DNA of 64,000 nucleotides from Sparassis latifolia (taxonomy: Eukaryota; Basidiomycota; Agaricomycetes; Polyporales; Sparassidaceae): positions 310,001-374,000 of the forward strand of contig JAENRS010000017.1 in the NCBI GenBank assembly GCA_018466975.1, given 5' to 3'. The notes beneath the pieces are model-generated. The model worked only from the letters and a program-made list of their open reading frames with translations. It did not search any database and had not been told where the DNA came from. The translations under genes were made by a program, and so were the position numbers. Shown piece after piece: positions 22,594 to 34,059 of this stretch (its first letter is position 1; each line of letters starts with the position of its first letter).

Positions 22594-24300
22594 ATGATAT
22601 GTATTATGAAGAAGAGTGGAAAATTAGGGACAGTTGTCGATGCACGTAAACACAATGACAACACCTTAAAGGACGTAACTCCATTCCCAGACCAGGACCA
22701 AATACGCATGGACGTGTCTCATGCCAAATACTGGTCGAAGATTGACTTGTCCGACGCGTACGAACAAATATGTGTGGCGGCGGAGGACGTCTGGAAAACA
22801 GTGTTCTCCACCCCGTATGGTACATTCGTAAGTCATGTCATGCAACAAGGTGATTGTAATGCCCCAGCAACATTCCAAAGCCTCATGATGTTGATATTCT
22901 GTGACTGCATCAGACGATATGTTCACGTATACCTCGATGACATATTCGTGTTCTCCGACACAAGCGAAGAACATGAACATCATTTGGAAATTGTATTCCG
23001 TAAGCTGAGGGAGGCAAAGCTCTACCTCAGCGAAATGAAGTGTGACCTATACACATGGAGCATGGACTGCCTAGGTCATCTAATTGATGACCGAGGACTC
23101 CACGCAGACTCAGACAAGATGAGCCGTATTCGCAAATGGCGAATACCTTGATCTTACAAAGAAGTACAACAATTCCTAGGGCTCGTGAACTACCTAGGAC
23201 ACTTCATGCCCGATGTAATGGTGTACACTTCACCATTGTCGGACATGGCTCACAATGACCGAGCGTTCGTATGGCACCCAATGCACACCAAATGCTTTGA
23301 AATGATCAAAGCTTTGGTGTGCAAGGCACCCATCCTGAAGCCAATCGACCCACGTCAACCAGAACCCATCTGGGTGATATCTGATGTGTCGTTATACCGT
23401 TATACGGTGTTGGAGTGATGTATGGACAGGGACCAGATTGGCGAACCTGTCACCCGGCTGGCTTCCTGTCAAAGAAATTCATGAGTGCGCAACGTGCTTA
23501 TAAAACATATGAGCACGAGGCACTCGCGATACTGGAAGCTCTCCTCAAGTGGGAGGACAAACTACTTGGTCGACCGATAATGATCGTGACCGACCATCAG
23601 GCATTGAAGTATTTCGAAGGCATAACCAATCCAATGAATAGACAGATTCGTTGGAACGAGTACATGTCTCGATTTCAATACAAGATCCAGTATGTAGAAG
23701 GTGCGACCAATAAGGTCGCAGACTGTCTATTGAGGTACTACGAGAATGACAATGCAGATAAATTCGCACCCATCCAGCACTATGCGAACGCAGACATTCG
23801 TCTAGACCCTGAGTGGGATGACCTACCCCCCAACCATATTGCTGAGCTGCACGTCGGAATGATCCAGCACTCAGCACAGCTGCCCAAGGGTGTGCAGGAG
23901 TCAAGGGATCAGGAGGCCAGTGAGATGGCCTCCCACCTGCCCCTAGTGACACCAACTCCAGGTGCAAAGGACGAGGACCCGACAATAGCAGAATCACATA
24001 CCAACGGACCTCCACTGAAGGCCCATTTGGAACAGGATACCCCATTTCTGGCCGCAGTCCAAAAGGGCTACGGCGAGGACCCGTTATTTAGGAAGGTCGT
24101 TGAATCTCCAATGGAATTCAGTGCCTTCATAATCCAGGACAAGACCATATATATGAAGAACCGCCAGGATGAAAAAGTTATCTGCATCCCGAGGGTCCTG
24201 TACCGTCATCGAATGATGACCGAGATCATCATCGATAGAGGGCACATGACCATAGGACACCACGGCCCACAAAAGACGTCGGAATACATCTGACGGTGGT
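22594..24300 (+). pseudogene. Chromovirus reverse transcriptase and RNase H
   Basis: RT blocks are S-K-I-D-L-S-D-A-Y-E-Q-I, F-V-S-H-V-M-Q-Q-G-D-C-N-A-P-A-T-F and the catalytic Y-L-D-D-I-F-V-F-S. A TGA at 23149 replaces the arginine normally found before S-Y-K-E-V-Q-x-F-L-G-L-V-N-Y. A frameshift near 23395 separates RT from RNase H, which has A-Y-K-T-Y-E-H-E-A-L-A-I-L and V-T-D-H-Q-A-L-K. Another TGA at 24291 replaces the first arginine of the expected R-R-W-F-W-W-P tether motif. Confidence 0.88.
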
Positions 24301-25549
24301 TCTGGTGGCCTAGGATCGGAAGCGACATCGAAAAATTCTGCATGATGTGCGGGGCCTGCCAAACGGCAAAGCCTCGCAATCACTTGCAAGTGGGACTACT
24401 TCATTCCTTGCCGATTCCACGGTTTCCGTGGAATTCGAAAGCAATGGACTTCGTCGGTCCATTTCCACGATCAAAGGGATATGACTACCTATGGGTAGTC
24501 ATATGCCACCTTACATCAATGGTACACCTGGTCCCCGTGAATACGACGAGCATGGCCTCGGACATAGCTGAGCTCTATGTCCGAGAAATTGTGCGACTGC
24601 ATGGGATGCCCGAGTCCATCGTCTCGGACTGGGACTCAAAGTTCACGTCAAAATTTTGGCATGAACTACATCGACTCCTGGGTGCGAAGTTACTCATGTT
24701 GACGTCGTTCCATCTGCAAACCGACGGGCTGTCCGAGTGGACCATCCGATCAGTATCCCAAATCCTACGGTCCATCGTGTCTCCCAATCAATTAGATTGG
24801 ATAGACAAGATCCCGATGGTTGAGTTCGCACTGAACTCAGCCATGAGCACGACCACAGGATTTGCCCCATTCGAACTTAATTATGGATACTTGCTGTGAA
24901 TGATTGGAGGCCTGCACGGAACCACAAAATTTGTGGGCATGCAGGAATTTGCCCAACGAGCACTGGCCAACCTCGAGGTGGTGCACAACGCCATCATCGA
25001 GAGCTGTACACACCAAACGTTCCAAGCCAATAAACTACGGCAGGAGGAGCTGGAGTTTACGACTGGATCAAAGGTGTATCTATCCACGCAGAACCTCGCA
25101 CTACCTAAAGGTCGTGCGAGGAAGCTGATGCCCAAATTTATTGGACCATGTGAAATCACCGACGTTCATGCGGCAACCTCTAACTACACATTAGAGTTAC
25201 TGCAAGAACTGAAGGACTGGCGTATCCTACCTACATTCCATGTTTCGCTACTCCAATGACACGAGTCCAATGATGATGTGTTGTTTCTGCACCGCGAGGC
25301 AAAGTCATACTATGACTTTGGCGACGATGCGGAGATGGAATGGCTGGTGGATGAAATTGTAGGCCATCGCTGGGATGGCAATAGAATCGAATTCCATGTG
25401 CGATGGATGCTAGGTGACCATACATGGGAGCCATACGCCCACCGCAAGGAATTGGCCGTGCTCGATGAGTACTTCACACTAATGGGTGTGAAGGACTGGA
25501 GAGCGCTGCTGCGCAAGACCACGCCACCTGTGAAATGCAAGAAAAAATA
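24301..25549 (+). pseudogene. Chromovirus integrase with chromodomain
   Basis: The zinc-binding end includes C-x-x-C (M-C-G-A-C-Q). The integrase core follows, with D-F-V-G-P-F-P, W-V-V-I-C-H-L-T, S-D-W-D-S-K-F-T and a glutamate position apparently lost (S-E-W-T). TGA stops at 24897 and 25257 both sit where the family has arginine. The chromodomain follows: V-D-E-I-V-G-H-R-W-D-G, F-H-V-R-W, T-W-E-P. Chromodomains direct integration to marked chromatin in this clade. Confidence 0.85.
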
Positions 25550-25660
25550 ACCACAAGTGGAGGATTGGACGCGTATAACATCAAAGGATGTACGCGTCAT
25601 GTCCACGTGACAGATCACGTGAGATGCCGGCACTTGCCCATGTAACTACACGTGTGGCAA

Positions 25661-27926
25661 GGCCACCGCTCCCACACTCCTACCACCATGTCCCAACCAA
25701 CCTTACCAATGGAAACCGATGACGACGAGGCGACAACAAGCCGCCCCACCGTGCAACAGCAAGATCGACCAAGGTCAACATCTCCACAGCTCCAATATGG
25801 AGCCGTGGTGATGCCACAGGCCCCGCTGCAACCACCACCACCACCGATCGCGATACGATCGATGGCGGCCCCAGCGATCACAGTGACATCAATAACCCCA
25901 GCACCAACAGGTGCTGGGAACGCATTGACAATGATGCCACCACTGCCGATCCCGACAGTGGTGGAGAGGTGGGTCTCATTTGGGACTCACCAGTTCACAC
26001 TGTACCACATGGAGGCGTGTGCCGTGTGTTATGCCTATCTTCAACATATCGCAATGGCACACAACATGGCCCCCTACCAGGAAGCCCACACAGATGCGCT
26101 CAACACCAAGCAGCACCTGTTCTGGGAGCACTTCCAGACCTACATGGCCTCGGAAGGGGGAGGACATGGTGACGCTCCCACGCAGCAATGCAACATGGAG
26201 CTGCAAGCGCAACTCCATGCAGCAGAAGCAGAAGCAACCACACAGCAACGATGAGTCAATGACTTACTAAGGGAGCGCGAACACCTCCTCAGGCAGATCA
26301 CATCGAGTTCCTAACCTCGATTGCCCCCGGACTATCGAGGGCGACTGAGCGGGGCTCCACGTAGACAACCATCCCCGCTGGAATACCTACCTCCCCCGAG
26401 GGAGCAAAGGTATTCCCCCCCATCGATGAACAGCAGCTCGTGCCGATACTCACCACCATCGAACGCGAGCGGATCGCGACATCGATCCCCGGTGCAATAC
26501 TCGACCGGGGGAGCACAGCGATACTCGCCCTATGCCACGGCGAGTAGGCCGAGCTCGGCCACACACCATACCCCAGGAATGCCCCCGCCCGAGACACATG
26601 CCCCCAGGGCCACCACCAAGGAGTGGTGCCCCTGGATCGCCGACTGGCCCTACCTCGGGACCACCGGCTGGCTACATTCCGCGACCTCCAGTTGGTCCTG
26701 CTCCTGCCCCTGTAAAGTTGCGCATGCAGCGGGCCTACGAGCACCTCGACAACGATGAGTTGGAGTTGGAGCCGTCCACAACAGATGGTGACAACGAGCC
26801 TGACAATGCCGAGGTCCAGCAGCTCAACAAGCAGCACCAGAGGAACCGCGGCCCGATGAACTTGCCCAGGCAAGGAGCATCGAGGAGCGACGACAAGGGG
26901 AAGATAGTGTCATGGCCATCGGACACCGATAATAATGTCTCGCTGGCCTCGCACAACTGGCCTGATACGTTCCCCCTACCGGTCAACACGCAGCCGTGGA
27001 AGGCGACCGAGTGGTACAACTTTGTACCCCAATACGTCCACAACTCGCAGTGCATCATCGATGCGGCCCATGGTGGCGACGATGGTGCGCGCACCCGGGT
27101 GACCGACCTCATCCAGCAGATGCAGCAAGATGGACGCTTGACCGTGTCTCATGGCATGATGAACCTGCTCATGTCGTGGTGACATCACAGCAGCTCCGGA
27201 GTAATATACCCGCCAATGGTTCCACCTCCCAGCCAGATGACCAACCCCACCAGCTCGTCGACATTCGACAAGTGGGTGGCATGGTACGCACAGAACCCGA
27301 GCCAGGTTCACTGGGCTGTCAGGCACTTGAACAATAACTGCTCGGAGGCCCCACTACACCAGGACCTGGAGGCGATGTGGCTTGCACGCCGCATGGCCCC
27401 CATCATCCCACTCGGCATACCTGCAATGGCCCACAATGTGTTCATTGAGCACACTGCGGAGCTGTTCTCAATCCCCGGACTGTACACGTGGATCGTACAG
27501 GTTGGGCATTACCCCATGGCAAACAACAATGAGCCGGCTCTGTTCCCCCACTCATCCACCCAAAATTCGTCCATATACGATGTCGCGTGATGGTACGCTG
27601 CCCGCGAATTCCATCCCATGCGGATTGGATTCCTCGAGAAGTTCCACCATCGACACCGCAACTACATCCTCAGATGGGTCCTCGAAGATGTGACCCCATT
27701 CGAGGGACACTTCCTGGTGGACCTTCGTGACGGACGCCCTCAGCCGGTACCCCCGACCCATGAGTTGTTATCACTCATCGATGAGGACATGGCGATGCAG
27801 CTGCCAGAACCCGAACCACCCACACTCGGCACTAGCAACGCCCCTGCTAGCAGCAGTCAGCTAGGTCCCAACCCTGAAGCAACCCCCGAGGCTAGTGACC
27901 CTAACCACGACATGGGTGGCCACTAG
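25661..27926 (+). pseudogene. Extra ORF between pol and 3' LTR, unknown
   Basis: Three same-strand frames (about 25688-26254, 26532-27182, 27216-27926) probably derive from one reading frame. They encode a T/Q/P-rich start, a W-V-S-F-G-T-H-Q-F-T block, a long proline/arginine-rich middle, and a more globular second half with tryptophans and D-V-T-P-F-E-G-H-F-L. No transmembrane run or furin-like site was seen, so I do not call it envelope. A similar P/S-rich ORF follows the chromodomain of the second gypsy element at 31395. Confidence 0.6.
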
Positions 27927-28156
27927 CTTATGCTGGCATGCCTCCCATTGATGTGCCGCTGTGGGCCATAGCTGGGGACGTGATGCGTACCCTCCGTGTG
28001 CTCGCAACCAGCCTGTGTGTTCTGGCTGTGTCTGTCATTGCCTTCGCCCGTCGTCTTGCCTCATCCTGCTGCCCCGCCTTGCATCGCTGCCTGCGTCATC
28101 CACTCGATGGCGCAGTCAGTGTTATGGTCCCGTGGAACGTGTCCAGTGGGGGAGGG

Positions 28157-28410
28157 TGTAATGTGCCGCTATTGTATTGCGGGGCACAAGTACCAAGTGA
28201 TACTTGTGCCCTAATCTTATCTAATCTCATCTTGTATTATGTAACTGTTGTATACTGTTTGTACGCACTCTGTGTGTATCGAGCGCGCGTCGGTGTGTTG
28301 AAGTCAGAGACTTAACACACCATGACCTTGATACACACATGACGCTCCAGAATAGAGCTTGGTGCACTGTATCTGAGGTTCGGTGTGATAAGATCTCACC
28401 CCCCATTACA
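28157..28410 (+). repeat. Chromovirus 3' LTR
   Basis: 254 bp with TG...CA ends, directly after the polypurine tract and directly before the target duplication CCAAA. Confidence 0.9.
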
Positions 28411-29490
28411 CCAAAGACGCACTAACTAGATGGGATGAGGATGTGAATGAGGCTTTCGCAAGCGTACCTTCCAGGACGGTGGGTTCTCTCTAACCTCTTC
28501 CCCTGCCCTCATACTGAAACCGGTCCTGACCTTTTCCTGCCCTCCTGATACTGCCCACTTCTGCTTAACAATCGCTCCTTTGAATCACTGCCCATCATGC
28601 TATATCTCGCAATCCCATCCGCCTACACTCCTACTCAATCCAAGGGGTCGCCCATCACCGGTCCTGCCCGAGCGCCTAATAAGCATCCGCCTGCCTGAGA
28701 GGCATATCTCCCACCCTGAACTCAATCTCCCATCCATGGACGCCAGTGTCATCCTTCACATATACACCCTTGCGGAAGCCCTTCTTCACATTGAGATCTT
28801 TACCGAGCCCTTCGATCTGATCCTGTAGAAGGCATGGGCAGTCCAGATGCACGTCCTGCTGGTGAGGCTCCTGCGAGCATATGTTCCTTTGCTGTCCAAC
28901 CCTCACATGTCCTTCAGGTCCTCATGGTCCAAGCCCAGTCTGAGGCGACCAGCGTGGGAATCATCCTACCCCTTCCGCGCAATATCCCTGTCCTGGCCCA
29001 AGCGGAAATACACCTTGCGACAGCTCACACTATAGTGGTTTGACTGCCCGCATTCTGTATGATGACCCTGCCGTCCACGAGGACTTTGGTTTGGGCCACC
29101 CATCGGATGGACTTCCTGACATTGGTGCGTGGTCTTCCTGTCCCTATTTTCCTGGAATTGTATTTCTCAGCTTTTTATTGCCATCAGGAACCTTGCACCT
29201 TCAGGTTGAGACATTGCGCAATGCGGCCTGCAAACTGTACGATGTTATGCATGGAATCACCGGTAGATGCAAGTTGGTGGATGGTACTTTGAGATGGTTG
29301 CGGATTGTAGTTGAGGAGTTAGAAGTAGCGTTCAGGCTCGTAGTGTTCCCTCCTCTGATAACCAGCTTCCAATTGGTGTCGGACTAGGGTCTGTTGTGTA
29401 GCACCCTGTGGTATCTCCGAAATGTAAGACCGCTTCGCGGATGTGATTCCTATGTCAGTGCGCTATGCATCCCTTCACTGTCACATGCCA
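28411..29490 (+). repeat. Dispersed repeat R1, copy 1, right piece
   Basis: Continues copy 1 after the chromovirus and matches 40336-41460. It contains broken frames similar to the longer open frame at 40751-41362 of copy 2 (for example the shared P-S-M-D-A-S and A-L-L-H-I-E blocks). Similarity fades near 29490. Confidence 0.8.
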
Positions 29491-30900
29491 CCTACATTCA
29501 CATTGAGAGGAGCTGGTTGCTCCATCGCATGGTAGGTCAATATGATTTTCTTCCGTTCAATATTCATTGCTAACTCTGACATTGAGCTTACAGGTTGTTT
29601 GTGATTGGTGCAGGGTGGAGGGCATATGCATACACTAGAACGGCATGGCGGGAGGGTTACCGGTCAGAGCGGGGCCAATTTCTGGTAGCGGACAGTTCGT
29701 AGGGCAGCATAGCGTAGCGTGTATCGAAGTCCATACAAAAAATCAAGGATTTTGCGGTATACAGTTTTTTGGTATGAAAATGAGATTTTTTAACTGGTTG
29801 GTCATTTGTGAGCCCCAGACAAAGCATCTGACTGGTTCTTTCCTCAGCCATATTCTGGGCTGCTACGGTCCCATAATGGCATGGCAGTCTAGAGTTGTTT
29901 TGGTGTCTGACTACAAGCCCTGAAATGGGGCTGCACACAGGCTGTCACGGGCCTGTCTACATGGCTAAATTGACAACAATTACAAGCATTATATAAGGGT
30001 TTTTATAAAATACCGTAAAATCATTAGACGAAAAGGGTAGTAATGGGCTGTGGCACAGCCTGGTATGGGGCCTCCACTCCATGGCCCCATTTTGGTGCTG
30101 CAAAGATCTGGCTGTGTATGTCTCATAGTAGCATTTTGACCAACCCGGCCAGGGGTGTGACCTGTGATCACAAAGTTTCGATCCAGCCAGACGGCCAGCC
30201 TTGGTGTGACAGCAGACAGGACAGACAAACCGGCCAAGCTGGCCAAGTGATCTTACAGTCATGACCCACCACCACCGGCTGACCAGTCAATTGGACCTCA
30301 GGTAGAACCAGGAAACTGAAGATATAACCCTGCAGACACCCTGGCGCCGCAGGCCACAAAAAATTGGTTTTTGTAAACATTGGTCACACCCTGCCAGCAT
30401 TGCTGTGACCAGTGACACCAGGTCAAAAACCGGCCGGCCAAGGTGCCTGTGACCTGTGACTGGCTGAGTTGGTCGAAATGCTACAGTATTCAATGTTCTG
30501 GTTGTTCGCTTGTCAGCGTAAGTGAACTTGCTAATTCAGCTTTAGCTCATACTGACCTTTTGCAGTGGGTATGTGCCGGCAAAGACAAGATGTTATAGGT
30601 ACAAGACACGCATGATGGACTTCATCCCTCTTCACCTCCATTATCTTCCAATACTACAGTAATCACTCTTCAATATCACCTTCACCCATTCTGCCAGCAG
30701 AAGCTGATCATGGACTACTGCAATGCACACAACTCAGCATGGATATACCACAGTTTTATTGCTGCAGTCTCTATATTTTCTTGATGTACCCTTTGCCACA
30801 CAGATTCAGCCCACTCCCTAAGTCTTCACAGCCCACATGCATCCGGTCGAACACCGACCTCTATGACTTTGAGACCTCGCCCAAAAACATGGCGAAGCTC
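29491..30900. other. Repeat-derived gap, no gene
   Basis: No coding domain recognised. It holds the second copy of a 24-bp block (30017-30040) and a zone rich in short GACC/GGTC and CCGGCC words at about 30120-30470, often seen in fungal LTR sequences. It could include remains of the second gypsy element's 5' side, but I cannot define edges. Confidence 0.4.
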
Positions 30901-30984
30901 GATGTGCTTGACTGGGGAAAGGCAGGCGCCATCAGTTGGAACCCGGTCGACGGCTGTGAATGAGAAGAACTGATGCACTGCTTG

Positions 30985-31378
30985 GTGATCAAGTTTGACG
31001 GCTTTCTTATATCATCCTGTCATATCAATGGGGGCCTGACATTACCACGAGGATGGAAGATCCACCCTGTTTTCCACGCAGGCCTTCTCTCTCCTACAAG
31101 GAAACAGAGATCCACAGCCTGAATGATATGAGGCCACCCCCTGACCTTATTGAAGAACATAAGGAATATGAAGTCGAAGCAATTCTAAACTACCGACAAA
31201 GATATGGGAGAACCCAGTACCTTGTGAAGTGGAAAGGATAAGCCTCAGCTGAGAACTTATGGGAACCTGAAGCAAATCTGATGAATGCCGAAGAACTACT
31301 GAAGGAATATAAAAGATGACAACACCTTCACCGACTCTCAGCAATTGCCCACGTTGCTCGTCTAACACCCCTTTGCCA
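30985..31378 (+). pseudogene. Second gypsy element: pol 3' end with chromodomain
   Basis: Frames read L-P-R-G-W-K-I-H-P-V-F-H-A-G-L-L-S-P, the usual linker after integrase, then a chromodomain: Y-E-V-E-A-I-L-N-Y-R, Y-L-V-K-W-K-G, and after a stop E-N-L-W-E-P. TAA at about 31239 sits at the conserved tyrosine after K-W-K-G, and TGA at about 31316 at an expected arginine. RT, RNase H and the integrase core are missing upstream, so the element is truncated. Confidence 0.8.
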
Positions 31379-32456
31379 TTGATACCCCATCATCATGTCT
31401 TCATTGGACTACAGACTCGACGATGATGACTGCGACTATGAAGGCGATAGATCCTCACGGCCATCCTCTCATCCCAGAGACTTCCAGAGTGAGGACCCAC
31501 ACAATGTGCAGAATCCTCTCTGACACACCTTCCCACTGGCATGAGCAGCTCGTATCTGCACCATCGACTTGCTTAACCCCATCAGTATGAGACTGACCAT
31601 GCTATCTCTACCAGAGATGCCTTGGACCAACTGTGAGCTGCACGAATCACACGGAATTCGGGTTTTGGCAGAATATGAAGATATTTATCTTTGTGTCCTG
31701 GCAGTGTTAGATGACTCACACGCCCACTGGTTGCTATGTATCATCCATTCTATGCAAGCAACCAAATCAGAGCTGATCTCCATGAGACACATAATATCAG
31801 GCATGAGACATTACATGGAAAGGATGGAAGCAATAGCGCAAAGCTTAGGAGATAGGGTGCAGAGACAAGAAAAGGCCCTGGTGCTTCTGTTCGTGCAGAC
31901 CAATGTGTATTGAAGGCTTATCGAACATGATAATGAGCCCGACAACCTGTTCCTCCCCTCCTTCTTGACAGAGATGCCATCCAACTTGTCAATGGCAATC
32001 CTATCCCGATACCACCTCGCCCGCAACACCTCATTGATTACCTCTCGTCACCACCACCCTCACCCAAAACTCATCACAACCTTCTCATTGCATCTCCCTT
32101 AGCAGCAGACTTACCCCTGGACTATGTTGGGGAAGTAAACCATCATGCAGAAGGGTTAACCCCGGAAGAATGTGAGGTTTCCATGCAAACAGACAAAATT
32201 GAGCACATTGAGTGATCAATTCAGACACTCATCGAGACACTCATCTCACGTAGTGCAGAGCAGGGGTATACCCCTGGGTACTTTGAGGCATACCCCTACC
32301 CTTACCCTCCAAGGGTACATACCCTTGACCAGGGGTAAGGGTACCAAACTCTAAGGGTATACCCCTCAATCTTTGCTCTTATTTGAGAAAATGACATTAT
32401 ATATATTATATCAGGAAAACCCCACTTTTCCTTAAGAGGACACTTAAATAACTTAA

Positions 32457-32805
32457 TCGGGTTTAGAGGAACTTTTAACGAGTCTAATCGGCACTGCGCC
32501 ATGGCATGACTCTTTCTGGACAGCGTCTGGATCTTCCAATGGCATTCACATGCCCCGGTTTTCCTCGCAGCACGAGATGAGTCCAGCGGACGCTCCACAG
32601 ACTAACGGGGGTCTCGAGTGCACTGCCACTGTTGTGGCAGGGGGTGCTTCTGGGGTCGGACCCCCCGTCGCTCAGGTAGGAGTGCAAGTTAGAGGGGTCA
32701 CTTCACCTCCTCTCTTCCAGCATCTCCCTCCTGCTAGGTCTGTCTATTCATGTGCAGCGCACCTCATCTCTTACTGACATCTCTTCCTCCTGCTAGCATC
32801 TTTTC
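32457..32805 (+). repeat. Ngaro split direct repeat A1
   Basis: About 349 bp, matching A2 at 37096-37445 with only a few differences (for example GCACGAG versus GTGCGAG near 32569, and AGAGGGG versus AGGGGGG near 32691). Confidence 0.88.
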
Positions 32806-32857
32806 CGAGCACTTCTTGTCATTATCTCTCCCATCTCCTGAGTCATCATATCAATAC

Positions 32858-34057
32858 ATGTCGAATTTGTCATCTGATGGCTCTCACACCCAGTCGTCCG
32901 GTGCCTCCCGAGTCCAAGCTGAGCATCAATTTGAGCAGGAAACTGTCTCATCATGCGAAGCAATCATCGAAGAGTTCCGGAGGGGCAAGGTTTCAAAAGC
33001 AGACACATCTGTACGCCTTCTCGAGGCCATTAAGTATCAAGGTGCCGGCACTGAAGAGGAAGTCACTTCCAAATGTGCAGCCTACAGCGTTTTCTTCGGT
33101 GAACTCGAGGAGGTCGAATCTACCTCTAGAGATGCAGCTTACAGAGGGGAAATGCAGCTCCCGGATCCTATCGGGGACGATGCCCCTGACATTGAGCCCA
33201 CTGAAGGGATCGCAGACTCTGTCGATGCGGGGAGTAAGAGGAAGCGAAATGCAGATGAGGACAACACAGACAAGGCACGAAAGGTCGACGAGTCTCTCTT
33301 CCCTTTCTCCAAGTCTCGTGGAACCACTCTCCTTCCGCCAGATTTTCAGCTCACCCTCAAGCTCAAGGAGAACTACACCAGAGATCTTGCCGTCTCCAAG
33401 CAATGGATACTCTGTCATCCAGACTGCCCCAATGTCCCCAAGGTGATCTGGAATGATGTCCTCAGCAGCCGCTATGTTGATCTCGACAAAATCTTCACCA
33501 CCTTCTATACCGTCGATGGGGACCACAAGCAGACACTCAAACTCGGAGATCTTAAGGTCATCTCCGGAGGTTCCAGCTGACCTGGGAAACATGTTGCCCG
33601 ACATGGCAATTGGACCAATGCTTGGGTCAGGTACCAAGAAGCCATCTTCTTCACATTTCCCCATCGGGCCAATGAGTTGCGAGACTATGCAGCCCACATT
33701 AATGAATCTTTCATCGCACTCCCTGAATCCCAGGCTTCAAAAGTCCTCAATTATGACAGAGCAGTCAGGAGTGCCATGGGAAGGAGCAACCGGCTATTGC
33801 TCACTGACCTCTCCAGCTTCAACCACTTCTACACCATGCACATCATTGTCGGTGGGGCCGGATCCTTCAGCCCTTCCCAACCACAGAACTCCTCCTCCTA
33901 CTCACGTTCCCAAGAGATATGCAGAAAATGGAATGCTGGCAACTGTGATCACCGAGGCTGTAAATACCGGCACATCTGCTCTCAATGCCGAGCGCAGGAT
34001 CACGCCGCATGTATCTGTCCCCAGAAAGGAAATATCGCCCCCGACAGACGCAAGTAA
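32858..34057 (+). pseudogene. Ngaro gag-like ORF1
   Basis: About 400 codons, with one TGA at 33578 in the same frame. The order is an S/Q-rich start, an acidic helical region, a basic nuclear-signal-like K-R-K-R patch, a conserved block W-V-R-Y-Q-E-A-I-F-F-T-F-P-H-R, and a cysteine-rich end (C-R-K-W-N-A-G-N-C, C-K-Y-R-H, C-S-Q-C) that looks like a nucleic-acid-binding zinc finger. This is the pattern of DIRS-order ORF1 proteins in basidiomycetes. Confidence 0.75.
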
Positions 34058-34059
34058 TC

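Larger units (their letters stand above)
18320..28410 (+). mobile_element. Ty3/gypsy chromovirus, full length, decayed
   Basis: Paired LTRs of 258 and 254 bp begin TGTAA and end TTACA, flanked by the target duplication CCAAA. The order gag, protease, RT, RNase H, integrase, chromodomain is that of Ty3/gypsy chromoviruses. A purine-rich tract (GTGGGGGAGGG) lies directly before the 3' LTR at 28146-28156. An extra reading frame of more than 2 kb sits between pol and the 3' LTR. Stops and frameshifts interrupt every domain, so the copy is dead. It inserted into dispersed repeat R1. Confidence 0.92.
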
